Shown one piece after another: positions 12,018 through 27,000 of a stretch of DNA of 64,000 bases (its first letter is position 1; each line of letters begins with the position of its first letter). A program made the translations under genes and the position numbers. Source of the stretch: Brienomyrus brachyistius (Eukaryota > Chordata > Actinopteri > Osteoglossiformes > Mormyridae); NCBI RefSeq assembly GCF_023856365.1, contig NC_064548.1, forward strand, positions 5,680,642 through 5,744,641, written 5' to 3'. The notes under the pieces were generated by a model that had not been told where the DNA came from, did no database searches, and saw only the letters and a program-made list of their open reading frames with translations.

Positions 12018-15000
12018 CATGTTTAAATTATTTTTATTCTACTGAGCCATCACTCTGATATCCTCATACAAAAGAACAATGAGCAGCATCCTTCTCACCA
12101 CAAATCGACTCTCTGGATCATGGGGATCCTATGTAAGGCAATAACTCAAAAACTGTTTGACAAATCTTTTTCTGACTTTGCACAGGCATTGTATGGCACT
12201 TAAACTGATTACATTTGAAGCAGTGCCCCAAGGCGATTGCAAAAAAGGGGCAGATTTGACTTGATCCCATTGGGACGATAATTCTAAAAGTCTTTGATGG
12301 ATATTTTTTCAGACTTTTCAGAGGAATTGGATGCCAAACTGGAAATGATAAAAATTTGAGACGGATTTCCACAAAATTGCTGTTGTGTGGCAGCAAAGGG
12401 AAGGGTGAAAGCAGACGTCATTCGACTTTGTGAATGTGATCAAAAAGTGAAAAAGTATTTCACAAATCTTATTAATGCCTCACAAAACATTTTATGGAGG
12501 AAGATCTACACCTGGTTTCATTTTCAGATAAATTGCCCCAAACATGAAGCAGCAGCCCTGTGTGGTAGCAAAGGAAATGGCAGCTGCAGAAGACACTTGG
12601 TCTTGTGAATACAGTACCTCTAAGAGTATTATACTGATCTTTTTCAAACATTCCAGTTGAATGGTACAGTAAGAGTGAACTTACCAGAATTTTCTCAGCG
12701 TTTGCAGACTTTTGAAGGTTGAACATCTAGACCTGATCACATTTTTAGACAAAATGTACCAAAATTGAAACAGCATAGTGACAGCAAAGAGGAGGTCTAC
12801 TCAGACACTACTTAGCCGATATTTTTAAAATTTTGCAGTTATATCGCATAGGTGAAGACCTGGAACTTAGAGAACCCACACCAAAATCGAAGCAGCGTCG
12901 CTTAGTGGCTGCAAAGAGATGAATAGAGGTTTATTCTTGTGATCAGGATCTATTAATATTTACTGAATTTCATCTCTGCTGGATCTAATTATCACTTCAC
13001 AAAAACATTATATGGATAAAAATCTACACCTAAAAATATAAAGCTGATCAGACCCAAAACTGTAACCGCAATAACAGAGGGCAGCGGAATTGGAACTGCA
13101 AACAGAGGGCAGCCGAGAGTGAAAATGGAGCCTGTAGCCGCCATCTTCTGAGCACAGCCATCTGTCATCTAAACTTATTTCATGAATCTTTTTGCAGACT
13201 TATAATTTTAAAACTGTAGGGTGTGACGTGATTTTCTGAATATTCCATATAAAGCTGATATAGATTTTTGATACCTAGCCCTCCATTAATCAGATTCTTT
13301 CTGAAGCAGTTCAGTAGCCTCCTGGTGATGTGTATCTTGGGGAACTTAATTATGTCACATTTTTTGTAGAGGTGGGGAGAATGTATATGGTAGGCTTATA
13401 ATAATATATATTTTTAAACTGTGGTTTTTTTATTTGGCAAAATCATTTATTTATGCTCCTGGGTCACCAGATAAATGACTTTACTGTGCACTCATACCCC
13501 AAGCTGCTCTCTCAACTGTACTGTATATGTGTGTGTGGGGGGGGGGGTTTAATGCATGTATTACATTGCGTGCACCAAATGTCACCATAATGTGATAAAA
13601 ATCTGTCATTTTGACCTTGTGGGGAGCATTTTTTCACTACCCACCAAGGGACACCCAATTTTATAAAAAAAAAAATTTGACTGCGATCAAAAAAAAATTT
13701 TCTAAAAATCTTGGTTGCTTGTGGTTAAGGTCAGGGCTGGGAAGGGTTAAAGTTATTATTCTTGGGATTAGGGTTTTCCCATGGAAATGAATAATGGACA
13801 CAGATGTAAATACAAATGTGTGTGTGCGTGTGCGTGTGTGTGTGTGAGCGGGTATACCTATCCTTATGGGGACACAATGTCCCCATAACGTGATAAATAT
13901 CCGTTCTTTTTCCCTTATGGGGACCAGGAAACTGTAATGTTATGGGGACTGAAAACTGTATTTTATAAAAATCAGTGACTGCTATGAAAAAGCTAAAAAT
14001 GCAAAAACTCTTGTATTTTGCTTGGTTACTTATGGTTATGGTTAGGGCTGGGTAGGGGTTAAGGTTGTCATAGTTAACGTTAGCATTTTTCCCATAGAAG
14101 TGAATGAGCAGGCCCCATAAGGATAGGTATACCCTATGGTACATTGGACCCATGGTTCGGAACGTATTGCGGTTTTTGTGTTACCAGTACGGTACCTTAC
14201 AGTATTTATAGTATCCATATGTTTTAGATAAAATATACTATCATTCTTTGATCTCTTTATTTTTCATATAGACAGATAAAACTTTCCATTTACAAAGACA
14301 CAGCTATGTTTTATGTCTATAATGCAGGGGCACTCAAATATAAACCTGAAAGGTCCACTTACTAAATGTCCAGTCAGGCTAAGGTCCGGAAAAGTAACGG
14401 AAAATTCCAAGTCCAGAGCTCCAGAACAAAAACTCCAGAACTATGCAAATATCACCTACATGCACATTACTGTAAATTTACAATAACCAACTCCTGGTCC
14501 AAACAGTTAGCAGTGGAAAAAAAAACTATTGTGTATAGTGGCCCTGTGTAAAAAGATAGCTGCCAGGAAATTGATCAAATACGTTTATTTTAAGGATTCA
14601 GTTTTTATTGTCATGTACAGAGTACAATGCAATTATTACTTGAATGTCTTCTTCACAGACTAGTAGCGCAACATTGCAGTAACTAACAATAAATGAACAA
14701 ATAACTCACGTGTACTATTACAGCATTTAGGTCATTTATTTAAACTTTATTTTACCAGGTAAATTAACTGAAAACCAATTCACACTGCTTGACGTGCTTT
14801 ACGTGAGAAATTGCATCGCATCGGAACTTCCTGGGATACAAACGTCAGGCACGGGACTGAACTCTTCAGCCAATAAGGGCAAAGTTGTGTCATGACGGAG
14901 GCGGTTCCAGTACCTATAGTGTTAAAAGAGATGAGGGATATTATTTGCCGACCGTTAACTTTACTGTTTCAAAAATCCTTATCTGAAGGTGTGGTACCTT

Positions 15001-18000
15001 CTAATTGGAAGCATGCCAACATAACGCCCATTTTCAAAAAAGGGGATAGAAGTAATTTGTCAAACTATAGGCCAATCAGTCTAACTTGTATAACTGGTAA
15101 AGTTATGGAGGCTATAATCAAAGAGAAAATGGTAGATTACCTGGACTCCAATAACATTTTGCGGGATAGCCAGCATGGATTTAGGAGAGGTAGATCCTGT
15201 TTAACGAATCTGTTGGAGTTTTTTGAGGAAGCTACTCAGGAAGTTGATGATAAGAAGGCCTATGGTGTCATCTACTTAGATTTCCAAAAGGCTTTTGATG
15301 TTGTCCCCCACAAGAGGCTCCTACTTAAACTCAAAGCGACAGGTATTTTAGGTACCGTAGCGACCTGGATTGATAACTGGTTAACAGATAGGAAACAGTG
15401 AGTAGTTATAAGAGGCACAATGTCACAGTGGGCCTGCGTCCATAGTGGGGTACCGCAGGGTTCGATTTTAGGACCACTATTGTTTCTAATTTACATAAAT
15501 GATATAGATACCATAACATATACAGTAAACTGGTGAAATTTGCAGATGACACCAAGGTGGGTGGTGTAGCAGATACTGAATTAGCGGCTCAGCAGCTACA
15601 GCGGGATATTGATTTAGTTAGTGACTGGGCCGATACCAGGCAGATGAAATTTAACGTAAACAAATGTAAGGTACTCCATGTAGGGAGCAGAAATATAAAG
15701 TACAGGTATTTTATGGGTCCCAATGAAATAAAGGTAGCTGATCATGAAAAAGACCTTGGTGTGTATGTTGATGCTTCCATGTCCCATTCTCGCCAGTGTG
15801 GGGAAGCAATAAAAAAGGCCAATAGGATGTTGGGTTATATCTCCAGGTGTGTGGAGTATAAGTCAAGGGAGGTAATGCTAAGATTATACAATTCCTTGGT
15901 GAGACCTCACCTAGAATATTGTGTGCAGGTTTGGTCACCATATCTTAAAAAGGACATTGTGGCCTTAGAAAAGGTGCAGCGTAGGGCCACAAAAATGATT
16001 CCTGGTCTTAGAGGAATGTCATACGAGGAAAGGTTACTTGAGCTAAATCTGTTCAGTCTCAAGCAAAGGAGACTGAGGGGGGACATGATCCAGGTATATA
16101 AGATATTAACAGGTTTGGATGCTGTTCAACCAAATATATTACTTCAGCATTAGTTCAAATACACGAACTCGTGGCCATAGGTGGAAATTAGCGGGAGAAC
16201 ATTTCAAACTGGATTTAAGGAAGCACTTCTTTACACAGCGCATAGTCAGAGTATGGAATAGTCTTCCTGATAACGTAGTGCAAGCTGAATCCTTGGGTTC
16301 CTTTAAATCAGAGCTAGATAAGATTTTAACAACTCTGAGTTATTAGTTAAGTTCTCCCCAAGCGAGCTTGATGGGCTGAATGGCCTCCTCTCGTTTGTAT
16401 AGTTCTTACGTTCTTATGTGCAGCTGGCTGAGAACCGCTGCGCGATCTGTCTTAGGTTGTCTTGCTCTCGGTAGGTTTTTGTACCATGTGACATGGTGAC
16501 GCGTGGTGACATTTTGCAGCACCAAGTTCGACAAATAAAATCTAAAAGATCCGGACCAGAATGCATTGCTTTAAGCCAGCACTGTAAGCATTGATAATAA
16601 TCAATTGGATGATTTTGTTTTTTTTTTCCCCCCAGATTTTTGTGTCGTACCGAATTGACCTTTGTCTGGGTCCGTATCCAAACCGGGGTCTGCCTGTTGA
16701 GTACCCCGGCTATAATGTATGAAATCAACGTTTTGAATTTTAGATACACATGGTAACAACTTAAACAGGTATCATTAGTTGTAAAATAACAGTGGAAAAT
16801 CAATTTAGTAACTGGAAAAGTCTGTTCTATATAGTGAGGTTTTTGTGCAAAAAGGTAAGCCTGTCTCCGTTCTCTGGAGCAAGACGGGAACGGCTTGCAC
16901 TGACAATGTCCCCTGCGGTGGAGAACACTCTCTCACGTGCAATAGAGGTTCCTGGGACACTGTTGTGCAAGTTTTGCAACATGGGGGAACTTTGACTGGT
17001 TTGTTTTCCACCACCAAAAAGGATCTGCATCTACATGAAGGCAATCTGCTACCTTGTATGATGTGACTTCCTCCTCAATAATTTTGGAAAAGGACTTCGT
17101 CTTCAGCTCTGCTTTGAAAAGCTCTCTAAGTACTTCTGACATGGCAGATTTCTTCTGAGGAGGCGATGATGAGGATGGATTTTCTTTCTCTGTTCTTTCT
17201 CTGATGCCTCTGCTTGCACATCTTGAAACTAAAAAATTATTATTATGTGTGACACATTTCTAAACCAAAAGCATATGTAAATTTGTCAAATTTTAATAAA
17301 CATGATAAAAACAAGATTATGAAAATACTTTTAAAAATAGATCAAATACCTGATATTTATGCTGCACAAATTCTTTTATGAGATCATTGTAGACTCGGTC
17401 ACAGCAGTCTTCGTTTAGGAACGGCAGTGATTTAAACCTTGGATCAAGGGCTGTAGCTTTCTGAAGGTACTCAAGATCTGGTTCTCTGTATCTTTTTTCC
17501 CAAGTCCTGTGTAATGACTGCCTTGGCCTCCCTGATTGTTGCATTGTCCTTAGGAGCTGATGTAAGAATCTGATTTAAGAATCTTTGTCTTTAATGGGAG
17601 AATCATTGATAACGTGGGACTTGTTTCAGAGTAGCTGAATTAGTTCTTCAGCCAGATTCAGTTCCCGGTCAGTAAGTATGTATTTTATCAACTTCTTCAC
17701 AGACTTGTCCAACATAGCAGCATACTGTAGATGGCCGGTTGCTGTTCAACATAACGTTCGAGCATGTCATGTATGGTATTCCAGCGTGTTGTGACATCGT
17801 GGATTAATTTGTGCGTTGGTAAATCTAGCATCACTTGCTTGTCTGTTTAAACTTGATGAGCAGTGGTACTCTTGTGAAAAAAGGTCTTCTCTGACCGTAC
17901 CCAGGAGGCGGCTCACTGCCGTGAGAGAAACTGCCTGATTGGCTGCAAGGTTCAGGGTGTGAGCAAAACATCCAATATGGGGCTCAAACACATAAGCTTC

Positions 18001-21000
18001 ATGAATGGCTTTTGCAATGTTTTGCATCTGTAGTGACTGGTATTGTGATATTTGGTCTCTCTAGCTTCCACTCAGTCACAGCATTCATTATTTCTTGAGG
18101 TAATTGTGCGCTTGTATGACTCTCATACTGTACAGGTGACGAGTTTGCAGCACGTAGCCCTTCATCTCCCAATCCTGCACATAGTCCACAGTCACCGTGA
18201 GGTAACTTTCAGTTGCTCTGGAGGTCCAGCTATTAGTGGACAGAGCCAGATACAGTGCCTGTGCTAATTCAGTTTCAATTTCTCCCCGCAATGTTTCATA
18301 GAGGTCGGGAATCACTGTGCTGCTGAAATGTATGCGGGAGGATACCATATAACGCGGTTTGATTGTTTTGATAAGGTGACGAAATCCCAAGTTATTAACT
18401 ACGGAAAAGGGCATTCCCAGGCCTGCCAATAGATACAATCTCTCCAGCCCCAGGGTTTCCTCCCAGTTGGACATGCCCGAAACACCTCCCCAAGGAGGTT
18501 TTCAGTAGACATTCTGCATAAATGCCCGAACTACTTCAGATTGCTCCCTTTGATGCGAAGGAGCTAGTGGCTCTACTTTGTGCTCCCCCTGAATGTCTGA
18601 GGTCCACGCCCTGTCTCTGTGGCTGAGCCGAGACACACTGTGAAGACAATTCTGCCTCTTGTAGCTGTGCTCTCATTCTTTCAGTCACTACCCAGAGCTT
18701 ATGACCATAGATGAGGGTAGAAATATAGATCGACTGGTAAAGTGATAGCTGTGTCTTCCAGCATAGTTCTCTCTTTACCACTACAGAACAGTACAGCATC
18801 TGCATAACTGTTGACGCTGCCCTACACCGCCTGTCGATCAACTGCTCCCCTCTTCCCTTACTTGTGAACAAGACCTTGAGATACTTGTTGCTTGAAGTAG
18901 TAATTCATCCCCCACCAGAAGAGACCGATCCACCCTTTTCCACTCAAGAACCACGGCCTTAGACTTGGAGGTCCTGATCCGCATTGCAGCCGGTTTACAC
19001 TCAGCTGCAAACCACCCTAGGGAATGCTGTGGGTCACAGCCCAATTAAGCCCACAGGTCTACATCATCTGCAATAAGCAATGACGCCCCTTGGTTACGCC
19101 TAGAAATTCTGTCCATAATGGTTATGAATAGAATCAGTGACAAAGGGCAACCCTGTTGAAGTCCAACACCCACCGAGTCTGACTTACTGCCAACAATGTG
19201 ACCCAAACTGTGGCTCCAGTTATACAGGGACCTGATGATCCATAACAAATGACCGTGTACCCCATACTCCTGAAGCACCCCCCATATGGACACAGTCATA
19301 TGCCTTTTCCATTTCTACAAAACATGTGTAGCCTGGTTGAGAAATCTCCCATGAACCCTCTAGTATCCTTGTGAAGATGAAGAACTGGTTCCATGACCAG
19401 CATGGAATCCGCATTGTTCCTCCTGGATCTGAAGTTTGACCAACGGACAGATCCTCCTGTCCAGTACTCCAGCATAGACCTGTCCAGGGAGGTGAAGCAG
19501 TGTGATCCCTCAGATGCTGTCCCCTTTCTTAACTATTGGAAACCCCACCCCTTTCAGGTACTCTAAGAGTCTTACCACTGAAGAGGCTACTTCAGGCTCT
19601 ACTTCCTTGAAGTACTTCTTCCACCGTCGGACTATATCCCCATTTGAGGTCAACAGAGCTTTACCCCTCCTATAAACAACCCTGTTTCCCTCTGCTTAGT
19701 TGCCTGACAGTTTGCCAGAATCTTTTCAACGCCAACCAAGTATTTTTCCATGTCTTCACCAAACTTCTCCCACATCTGAGTTTTTGCTTCAGTAGCTGCT
19801 AAAACCACATTCCACTTGGCCTGCCAGTACCTGTCAGCTGCTTCTGGCGTCCCACAAACTAACCAAGCTTGGAAGCCCCTCTCAGAGCTGGTAAAGGGAG
19901 CCGTCAGGCTGAAGGAGCTTGATAATCCACCACTGGATTTGGTGATTGCTACCACAACAGGCACCAGCAACCGCTCAGCCACAATTCTGCACATCTCCCT
20001 CAGCAATGGAGGGTCAGAACATCGTCCATTCAGGATTAATGTCTCTAGGTTTTGCCAGAGGTACGAGTTGAATATGTCCGGGACTGGAGCCTCTGCAAGA
20101 CGCTCCCAGCACACGCTCACTATGCTTTTGGGACTACCAGGTCTATCTGGCATTTTCCCCTGCCATCTGATCCAAGTTACTACTAGGTGATAATTAGTTG
20201 CCAGCGTCCACAGAGCTAACGATACAATTACAAAATCAATCACTGAGCTGCAGGCTAAAGGTGGACCCGACCCATGATATTCCTTCAGGCTATGCATCTA
20301 TGCATGGCAAGGCCCCATGAGTAGAGGCCCAGCCACCAGGTGCTTACCTATGAAGCCCCACCCCCCCCAACACAGGCCTGTCTGCAGGGCGGGGCCCAAT
20401 CCATGCAGGGTTACGTGGTCCTTATTGTTACTTTTTTGCGGTGCTTTTCCACAGCACCATGTACCATAGTATTGGTACTAAAAATTCCATACTTTCCCTT
20501 TGCATTGATTTCCAGTCAGTTACCAGGACTAAAAGTACAAAACCACCTGGGTAATTCTTTGGTAATTTTTTGCGATTTGCAAACATGTTTATTGTCAATT
20601 GCTTATTCAAATAACCTGCCTCACAAGTGCAAAATACCACCATCTTGAAAAAGCATAGTTACAAACTCAGAAAATAATGATAAACTAAAGTAGCAGTAAT
20701 GAATGCACAAACAAATGATGAGATCCAAAGTGCCCATTGCAAACCACACTTTGTCTGGCTGCTCACTAAGGAGCAATTTGCTGTGGGAGACACTACCAGA
20801 GGCAATTTCCCACAACAACATAGCTTCAGCTGACAAGATCAATGGAGGATACACACAAACACATTTGTGTTGATATCTTTGTGGGAACATCCATTAATTT
20901 CTATGGGCATAACCCTAATCCCAACAGTGACAACCCTAACCCCTACTCAGCCCTAACCTTAACTATAAGTGAACAAACAAAATCCAAGAATTTTGACATT

Positions 21001-24000
21001 TTTTATTTTTTTATTGAAGTCACTTGTATTGAAGTTTTCCATTGTGGGGAGCGAAAAATTGGCGCTACATCAAAATAACAGGTTTTTATCACATTATGGG
21101 GACATTTGGTCCACACATTGTAATATATACATGACACCACACACACACACACACAAAGTGATTTTCCAGATATGCATCACACACTATCGATTGCTCTAAG
21201 ACTACACAGGAAGCACTAAGTAATGGAAGCACCCTTAAAATTTCCAAAAGAAATTAATTTGTCATTGTATCAATGTAAATTCATTTTATTTTACTGTTTA
21301 ATAGTATAATCCGTCTTACTAATTGAACCACAGCACCGACCATTTCATGGAAGTTGCTTTCAATAGCATACTGTATACGTTGCTTTTCCCTTTGAACCCA
21401 GAATAAATGCAGTCCATAGAAGCCCACTGACGCCGTACTTCCTGGAAGTCTATGGAAGATTCTTGTACACTTTGTCGAAAAGGACAATAGACAAAACCTT
21501 ATTAGTGAATAATGCTCAGTTTGGACACTGCTTCTCTGCAAGACTATATCTGTGTTCCATTTTAGTGGCTGCATCCTTTTAAGGCTGCATTTGAGATGAA
21601 ATGCGTCACAGTGGTGCGACAAGGCTGTCCCATTTCAAAGGCTCCTTCAAATACGTCCTACAAATTCGTCCTTCTTTTCCCGTTCCACAAAGATTGCACC
21701 CGATGCATCCTTTGTAGCCAAACCTATCCAAAGATTCATTTTGCAGATTTTTAGAAGGATGCAGTCTATGAAGTCTATTCTATGCCAGCCACATCATTTT
21801 AAGAATGCAGCCATTGAATTCAGACACAGCTTATGGGAGCTTTTTGCTTAGGCAAGAAAGATTTGCATCAGAAATTTTAGGCTCACCTGGAAGCCCGGCT
21901 CCTCTGCATGGTGATTGGGAGATGTCTCAGCCAGACAGAATAAACTACCAATATCATAAATGCTCACGACTGACAAGTTCCACATGGTGTCGGTGCTGTT
22001 TCGCAGTATTCGCTGATTCTGCCGCACACAGGGAACAGAAATATGTGGTTGCGATGTGGTGCCTGTCTATAAGATTTTAATTACAGATGCTTCTCTGCTT
22101 ACGAATAAGTTGCGTTCCGAACAGCCGTTCGTAACTTGAAATGTTCGTAAGTCATTATTCAACATTATTTTAATAGTATACGCAAGTACAAAGAACTAGG
22201 ATGCTGGGAGTACACACGCTACGCTGCTGGCAGCGGGAGTAGTAGCCAGAATTCGTACTCGGCGGAATTGGCGCACAGAAAAAAAAAATGATGTTGCGGA
22301 CAGGAAACGGGAGCCCAAGGAAGACAATTTGGACTTACGGTCCTCTTAGCTCTTATGTCTGAAAGTTCGTAAGTTGAAAGTTCGTAAGTAGAGGAGCGTC
22401 TGTTTTAATTTGTGAACATCATATAATTGTTTATAAATATTTAAACATATAAATAATAATATGAATGACATTTTCAGACATGGACATTAAAGCATTCACC
22501 AATGAATACAAGTAACCACCTAATTAGTGGGGAAATATTTTGCAAATTGTCATGTAATGGAATATGCAGACAATGAATGTTTCTTATAAATAATACTTTC
22601 AGACCTAAGTATCGCAACAAGGGCTCACAGTATTCAGGTAATAACACATTTTTTAACTTTTACATTTCCAGGTGATCTTTCCAGTTACTCTACAATTGTA
22701 CTTAACTTTCACATTTACAAGTGACCCGTCCAGTACATCTATAAATGGTACAAGTTGGTGAGTGTGGGACAAGTACAGCTTAAGGCTGATTTATACTAAT
22801 GCGTAGAGTCTACATCATAAACTATGCGTTTACTGATGGCGTAGATTCTATGCAGAAGTATAAAATGACAGGGCTTCCCACAGAATACAGTGCTGTCATT
22901 TCCAGCAGCACCAAATCATGTTTCCTCTGGGAATATCCCAGCTACAGATGCAGATGAAATGTCAAGCAGATACATGGGACAGAAACCCTGGGCCACACGT
23001 GAAAACAGATCCCGTCGGACAGCGCAACTGGCAGTTCTTAGCATAAATCGAGGCAATTTGCTTCCTTTTTCCCTGCCTTGCGATGGCCACGATCCAAACT
23101 CATGCATGCCATTTGTTTGTCTGTGTATCCAGTGTAAATGTTGGCCAGGATTCCGCCTGAAGGATGATGGGAAAACCTGTGTTGACACTGATGAATGCTC
23201 GTCCAGCCTGCCCTGTAGCCAGCTCTGTATCAACATGTATGGATCGTACAAGTGTCTGTGTGCAGACGGCTACGAAGCCCCAGCCAACAGTCCCAATAGC
23301 TGCAAATCCCTCTCAGGTATGGCTCGCCTACTTCCTTGTTTTCTTTGCTGTGCCGACACGGCATCCTTCCCTCTTCTTCTCCTGTCCTTGGTGCCTCACA
23401 GTTTGTCCCTCTGTTGCATGGAACGCATTGACGCAAGCTGTCATCTGAGATTTTGGATCACGGCCCCTGATTGGCTGAGGGTGAGGTTCGGCCTGTATCC
23501 TAGATGTCTAGCTGGAAGGCAGCTCGCAGAACTGAACATCTGTGTGCTGGTACCAAGCCGGTACAGAGAAGATGAAGAATGAAAAAGAAAAAAATATATA
23601 AAAACAGGAGGTTCTGCCTGTGCATGGTTGCCTCATGCAGCTCCAAAGGTCTCCTGTGACAGGAAGCTGATGAGAGATTAGCATCTCATAGGGAAACAGA
23701 ACTAATGAATCTGGAATGCAGGACAAATGTGTGTATCCTTGTGTCAGCAGGTGCTGGCTGATTTTGTTCCCATAATGCAATCAGTCAGCTTGCATTAACC
23801 CAGCTTAAAAGCCTGTTTAACTTTGATTCCGGGCCCCTGAAACAGTAGAGAACATTGTATCGGTGATCGATGTTTTGTGTAGCGATGCCTTCCCAGGTGT
23901 TAATCGACTTCTGCTTTGTTCCTCCAGCCGAGGAACCCTTTCTGATACTGGCTGACCATCACGAGATCAGGAAAATAAGTATCGACGGCTCCAATTACAC

Positions 24001-27000
24001 CCTCCTGAAGCAGGTAAGGATGAATATGTGGGGATGCGATTAGAGCTTGGCGTCAGGCCTCATTTCATGGCTGGTTCTCTGGCTGTGAGATGAATGGACT
24101 GTTCATGGACTCAGCATTCGATGTTCTCAAGGCAGCTGCAGAAATAAAGTTTGAACGTATTTTGATGTCTGCTCAACTTTACTCAGTAACGGACCTGCTC
24201 ATGTCCTCAGTGACGAAGATCATTGTGGAAACATTCAGAAAGGAGGCTAAAAAAAGGTTACCAGTTTAGATTTCATTTCCATCACTTTCAGTCTTCTGAA
24301 TTAAAGCATCCAAGGGAACTCCAAAGACACTGTAGAAAACGTGCCCCCCGTTCCACTTTGGTTAGTGAATGTCTCTGGCACCCATGATACTCTGTGGTCT
24401 GTGAGTAAATGCATCTTCTGTTTAAGGTGCCAGTCAATCTTGGTGCAATTTGCCATTCATATGACCAATATCTTTTTGCACTTTTATTGGTTTATCTCTA
24501 ATACTAAAATGCCGCATTGCCTTGATGAAATAGACTACTTGCATATAATAATTGCAAGGAAAAACATTACATTGTTTTGTGAATTATAGCACAAAATTCT
24601 TTTGCATTGTTTTGTATTATATTCTTTTTTTGATTACCCAAAGTTCTTAGAATGTTATGTCTACCTTGCCTTTGTGTAGTTTTTAGATAGGCTTTTAAAG
24701 TATTTAGACCATTGCATATTTTTGCAGTACTTTTGGTTGTTTTGATTGAAATAAGTCTGCATTCTACACATATTTGTGTAGCCTAACCCTGCAGTAGTAG
24801 CTGCAGCAATAGTGAAATCTTTTGGGTTGGCTGTTGTCCAGCTTTGCACATGTGCTTAAAGTAATTTTGGTCCATTCCACTGGGTCAATTTGCTCCTGGT
24901 CTTTTCAATTCATTGGATGACACTTGCGAGCTTCACTTTTCAAACCATGTCATGAATTCCCAATGGGATTCAGATTGAGACTGACTGGCGACTTGCTCAC
25001 ACTCATGTTTCGCATTATTCTCTTGAAATATAACTTTTCTTCCAAGGTTCATTTTTTTTTAATCAGACCTGTATAAGTTCTTTTGCAGTAGTTTGCTCTG
25101 CTTTTCTCCTTCTGTCTCTCCCTTAATTTTGACCATCCCTGGTGCCAAAAAAAGCGCTATTAGGTTCACACCACACATAGTGATTTGAATAATGGCCAGA
25201 GATCTCTGTCTTCATCTCATCTGTGCCTTTTGTGTAGACCCCAAGCATGCGTTGAGGTGGTTTCTGAGTAGTAGCTTTACTTCTTGCCAGCCTCCCTTAC
25301 AGTCCAGCTTGAGATAATTGACTTGTGTAGGCTTACCCTGCTGTGTACTCTGTCGTACGTCACAAGATTGCTTCTGGAGTTTTGGAGGACATTCGCATTC
25401 GCATTTTAGGTAATGATGCAGTTACAGTATAGTTAATAGAATGTCCATTCAGGAACACAGTGTTTCCCAACCCAGTCCTCAGGAAACCCTGGACAGTCCA
25501 CATTTATCTTTATTAACCTTCTGGAGTCGACGGTATCGTTGGCGATGCTGCGTATATTTCTCGTGTATTTCAGTTCATGACTCGCTGCCATCTTATTGTA
25601 GAAACATGAAAAAAATGCTGACTAAATCCGTAATCTGTCTTCTTTTCAAAACATCCATTGTCTGAAGTTTCAGAGTTTTAAAAATTAGGTTAAATCAGCA
25701 AAAAATAAACCGTGTTACCTTTCTTTGTTTTACCTGCATGGGGGGCATGTAGTGCCACCCTCACCTGAAGGTCGCTATTCGCATTATAAATAGCTGCAGT
25801 TCCGCATATTCAAATTGCAATTGCATGGTAATTTGATGAACAATGCAGCAGTGAAACGCGATCCAGATACATCCCCATCAGCACCATAAAAAAAAAAGGG
25901 GGGGGGTGTGGCCAAGTGTGAATGGCTCATTCATACACATGAGTGCTCCTACATATTCAATGGAAGGAGGCCAGAAATAGTGACATGAGTTAGGTTTTTC
26001 TTATTTATTTATCCAACCGAATGTTGCAACTACACCATTTAGTCATCGTCATGTAGCCAAGACTTTGGTGATCAGATATCTGGGATCAAAACAAACTGCC
26101 ACCATTGCTTACTGTGTACTTTTATAATGTTTCTGCAAGTATTCCAAACTGCATTTAGCAATGTCTATACTTTGATCTCAAATTACAAACTTAACATCAA
26201 TCAGACAAGTGCATTAAAATTAAGATGAGTGTAATGCCAAAACAAATATATAAGAAATAATCTATTTGCCATGAATTAACTTTATGATATTGAATGAAAT
26301 AGGGGTGGCATGGTGGTGCAGTGGTTAGCACTGTTACCTCACACCTCTGGGTCCCAGGTTCGAGTCTCCGCCTGGGTCACATGTGTGTGGAGTTTGCATG
26401 TTCTCCCCATGTCGTCGTGGGGTTTCCTCTGGGTACTCCGGCTTCCCCCCACAGTCCAAAAACATGCTGAGGCTAATTGGACTTGCTAAATTGCCTGTAG
26501 GTGTGCATGTGTGAGTGAATGCTGTGTGAGTGTGCCCTGCAATGTGCTGGCCCCCCATCCTGGGTTGTTCCCTGCCTCGTGCCCATTGCTTCCAGGATAG
26601 GCTCCGGACCCCCGCGACCCAGTAGGATAAGCAGTTTGGAAAATGGATAGATGGATGGATATTGAATGAAATGTGTGATCATGCCCCAGTCAGTGAAAGT
26701 GTGCTACCCCTAGTCCCCAGAGGGTTAAATTGGTTCACAGAATAGTTTTTCTTTGAGCTTTGAACCAATCAACAGTGACCAGCATTGTGATGCGATGCTC
26801 CCGTTAAGATTTCACGATGTTTCGGCTGTAGACGAGCCAGTGAGCACAGTTCTCGTGCTGCAGCTGCGATAACCACATCCGCTGGCACTGCATGCTCTCG
26901 CCCTTCAACAATTCAATAATTGAAGCCTTAACTGCAGTACCTTATTCACAAATCAAAAATGCTTCAATTAAACAAAGGACTAACTCAGTATTCAATCAGT

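Larger units (their letters stand above)
10817..23132 (+). other. lrp1b: Intron 6 (12.3 kb), transposon-rich
   Basis: The largest intron here, phase 0, in the middle of an EGF domain. It holds a (TA)n run, degenerate tandem sequence (12120-13130), MITE-like elements, a CR1-like LINE, a hAT transposase fossil, a degraded antisense LINE and more MITEs, listed separately. For 10817-11980 I see no recognised feature. The acceptor is tgtatccag. Confidence 0.8.

Noticed and set aside
16805..18480. Domesticated hAT (ZBED-like) host gene
   Set aside because: The frame is broken in several places and lies antisense in an intron among other dead transposons.
22890..23132. Open frame running into exon 7 from upstream
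   Set aside because: It continues the exon 7 frame by chance; the acceptor at 23132 and the phase-0 join with exon 6 explain the EGF domain fully.
26302..26400. Functional tRNA gene
   Set aside because: Only a B-box-like motif and a loose A box are present; no cloverleaf can be built, and the sequence is the head of a dispersed repeat.
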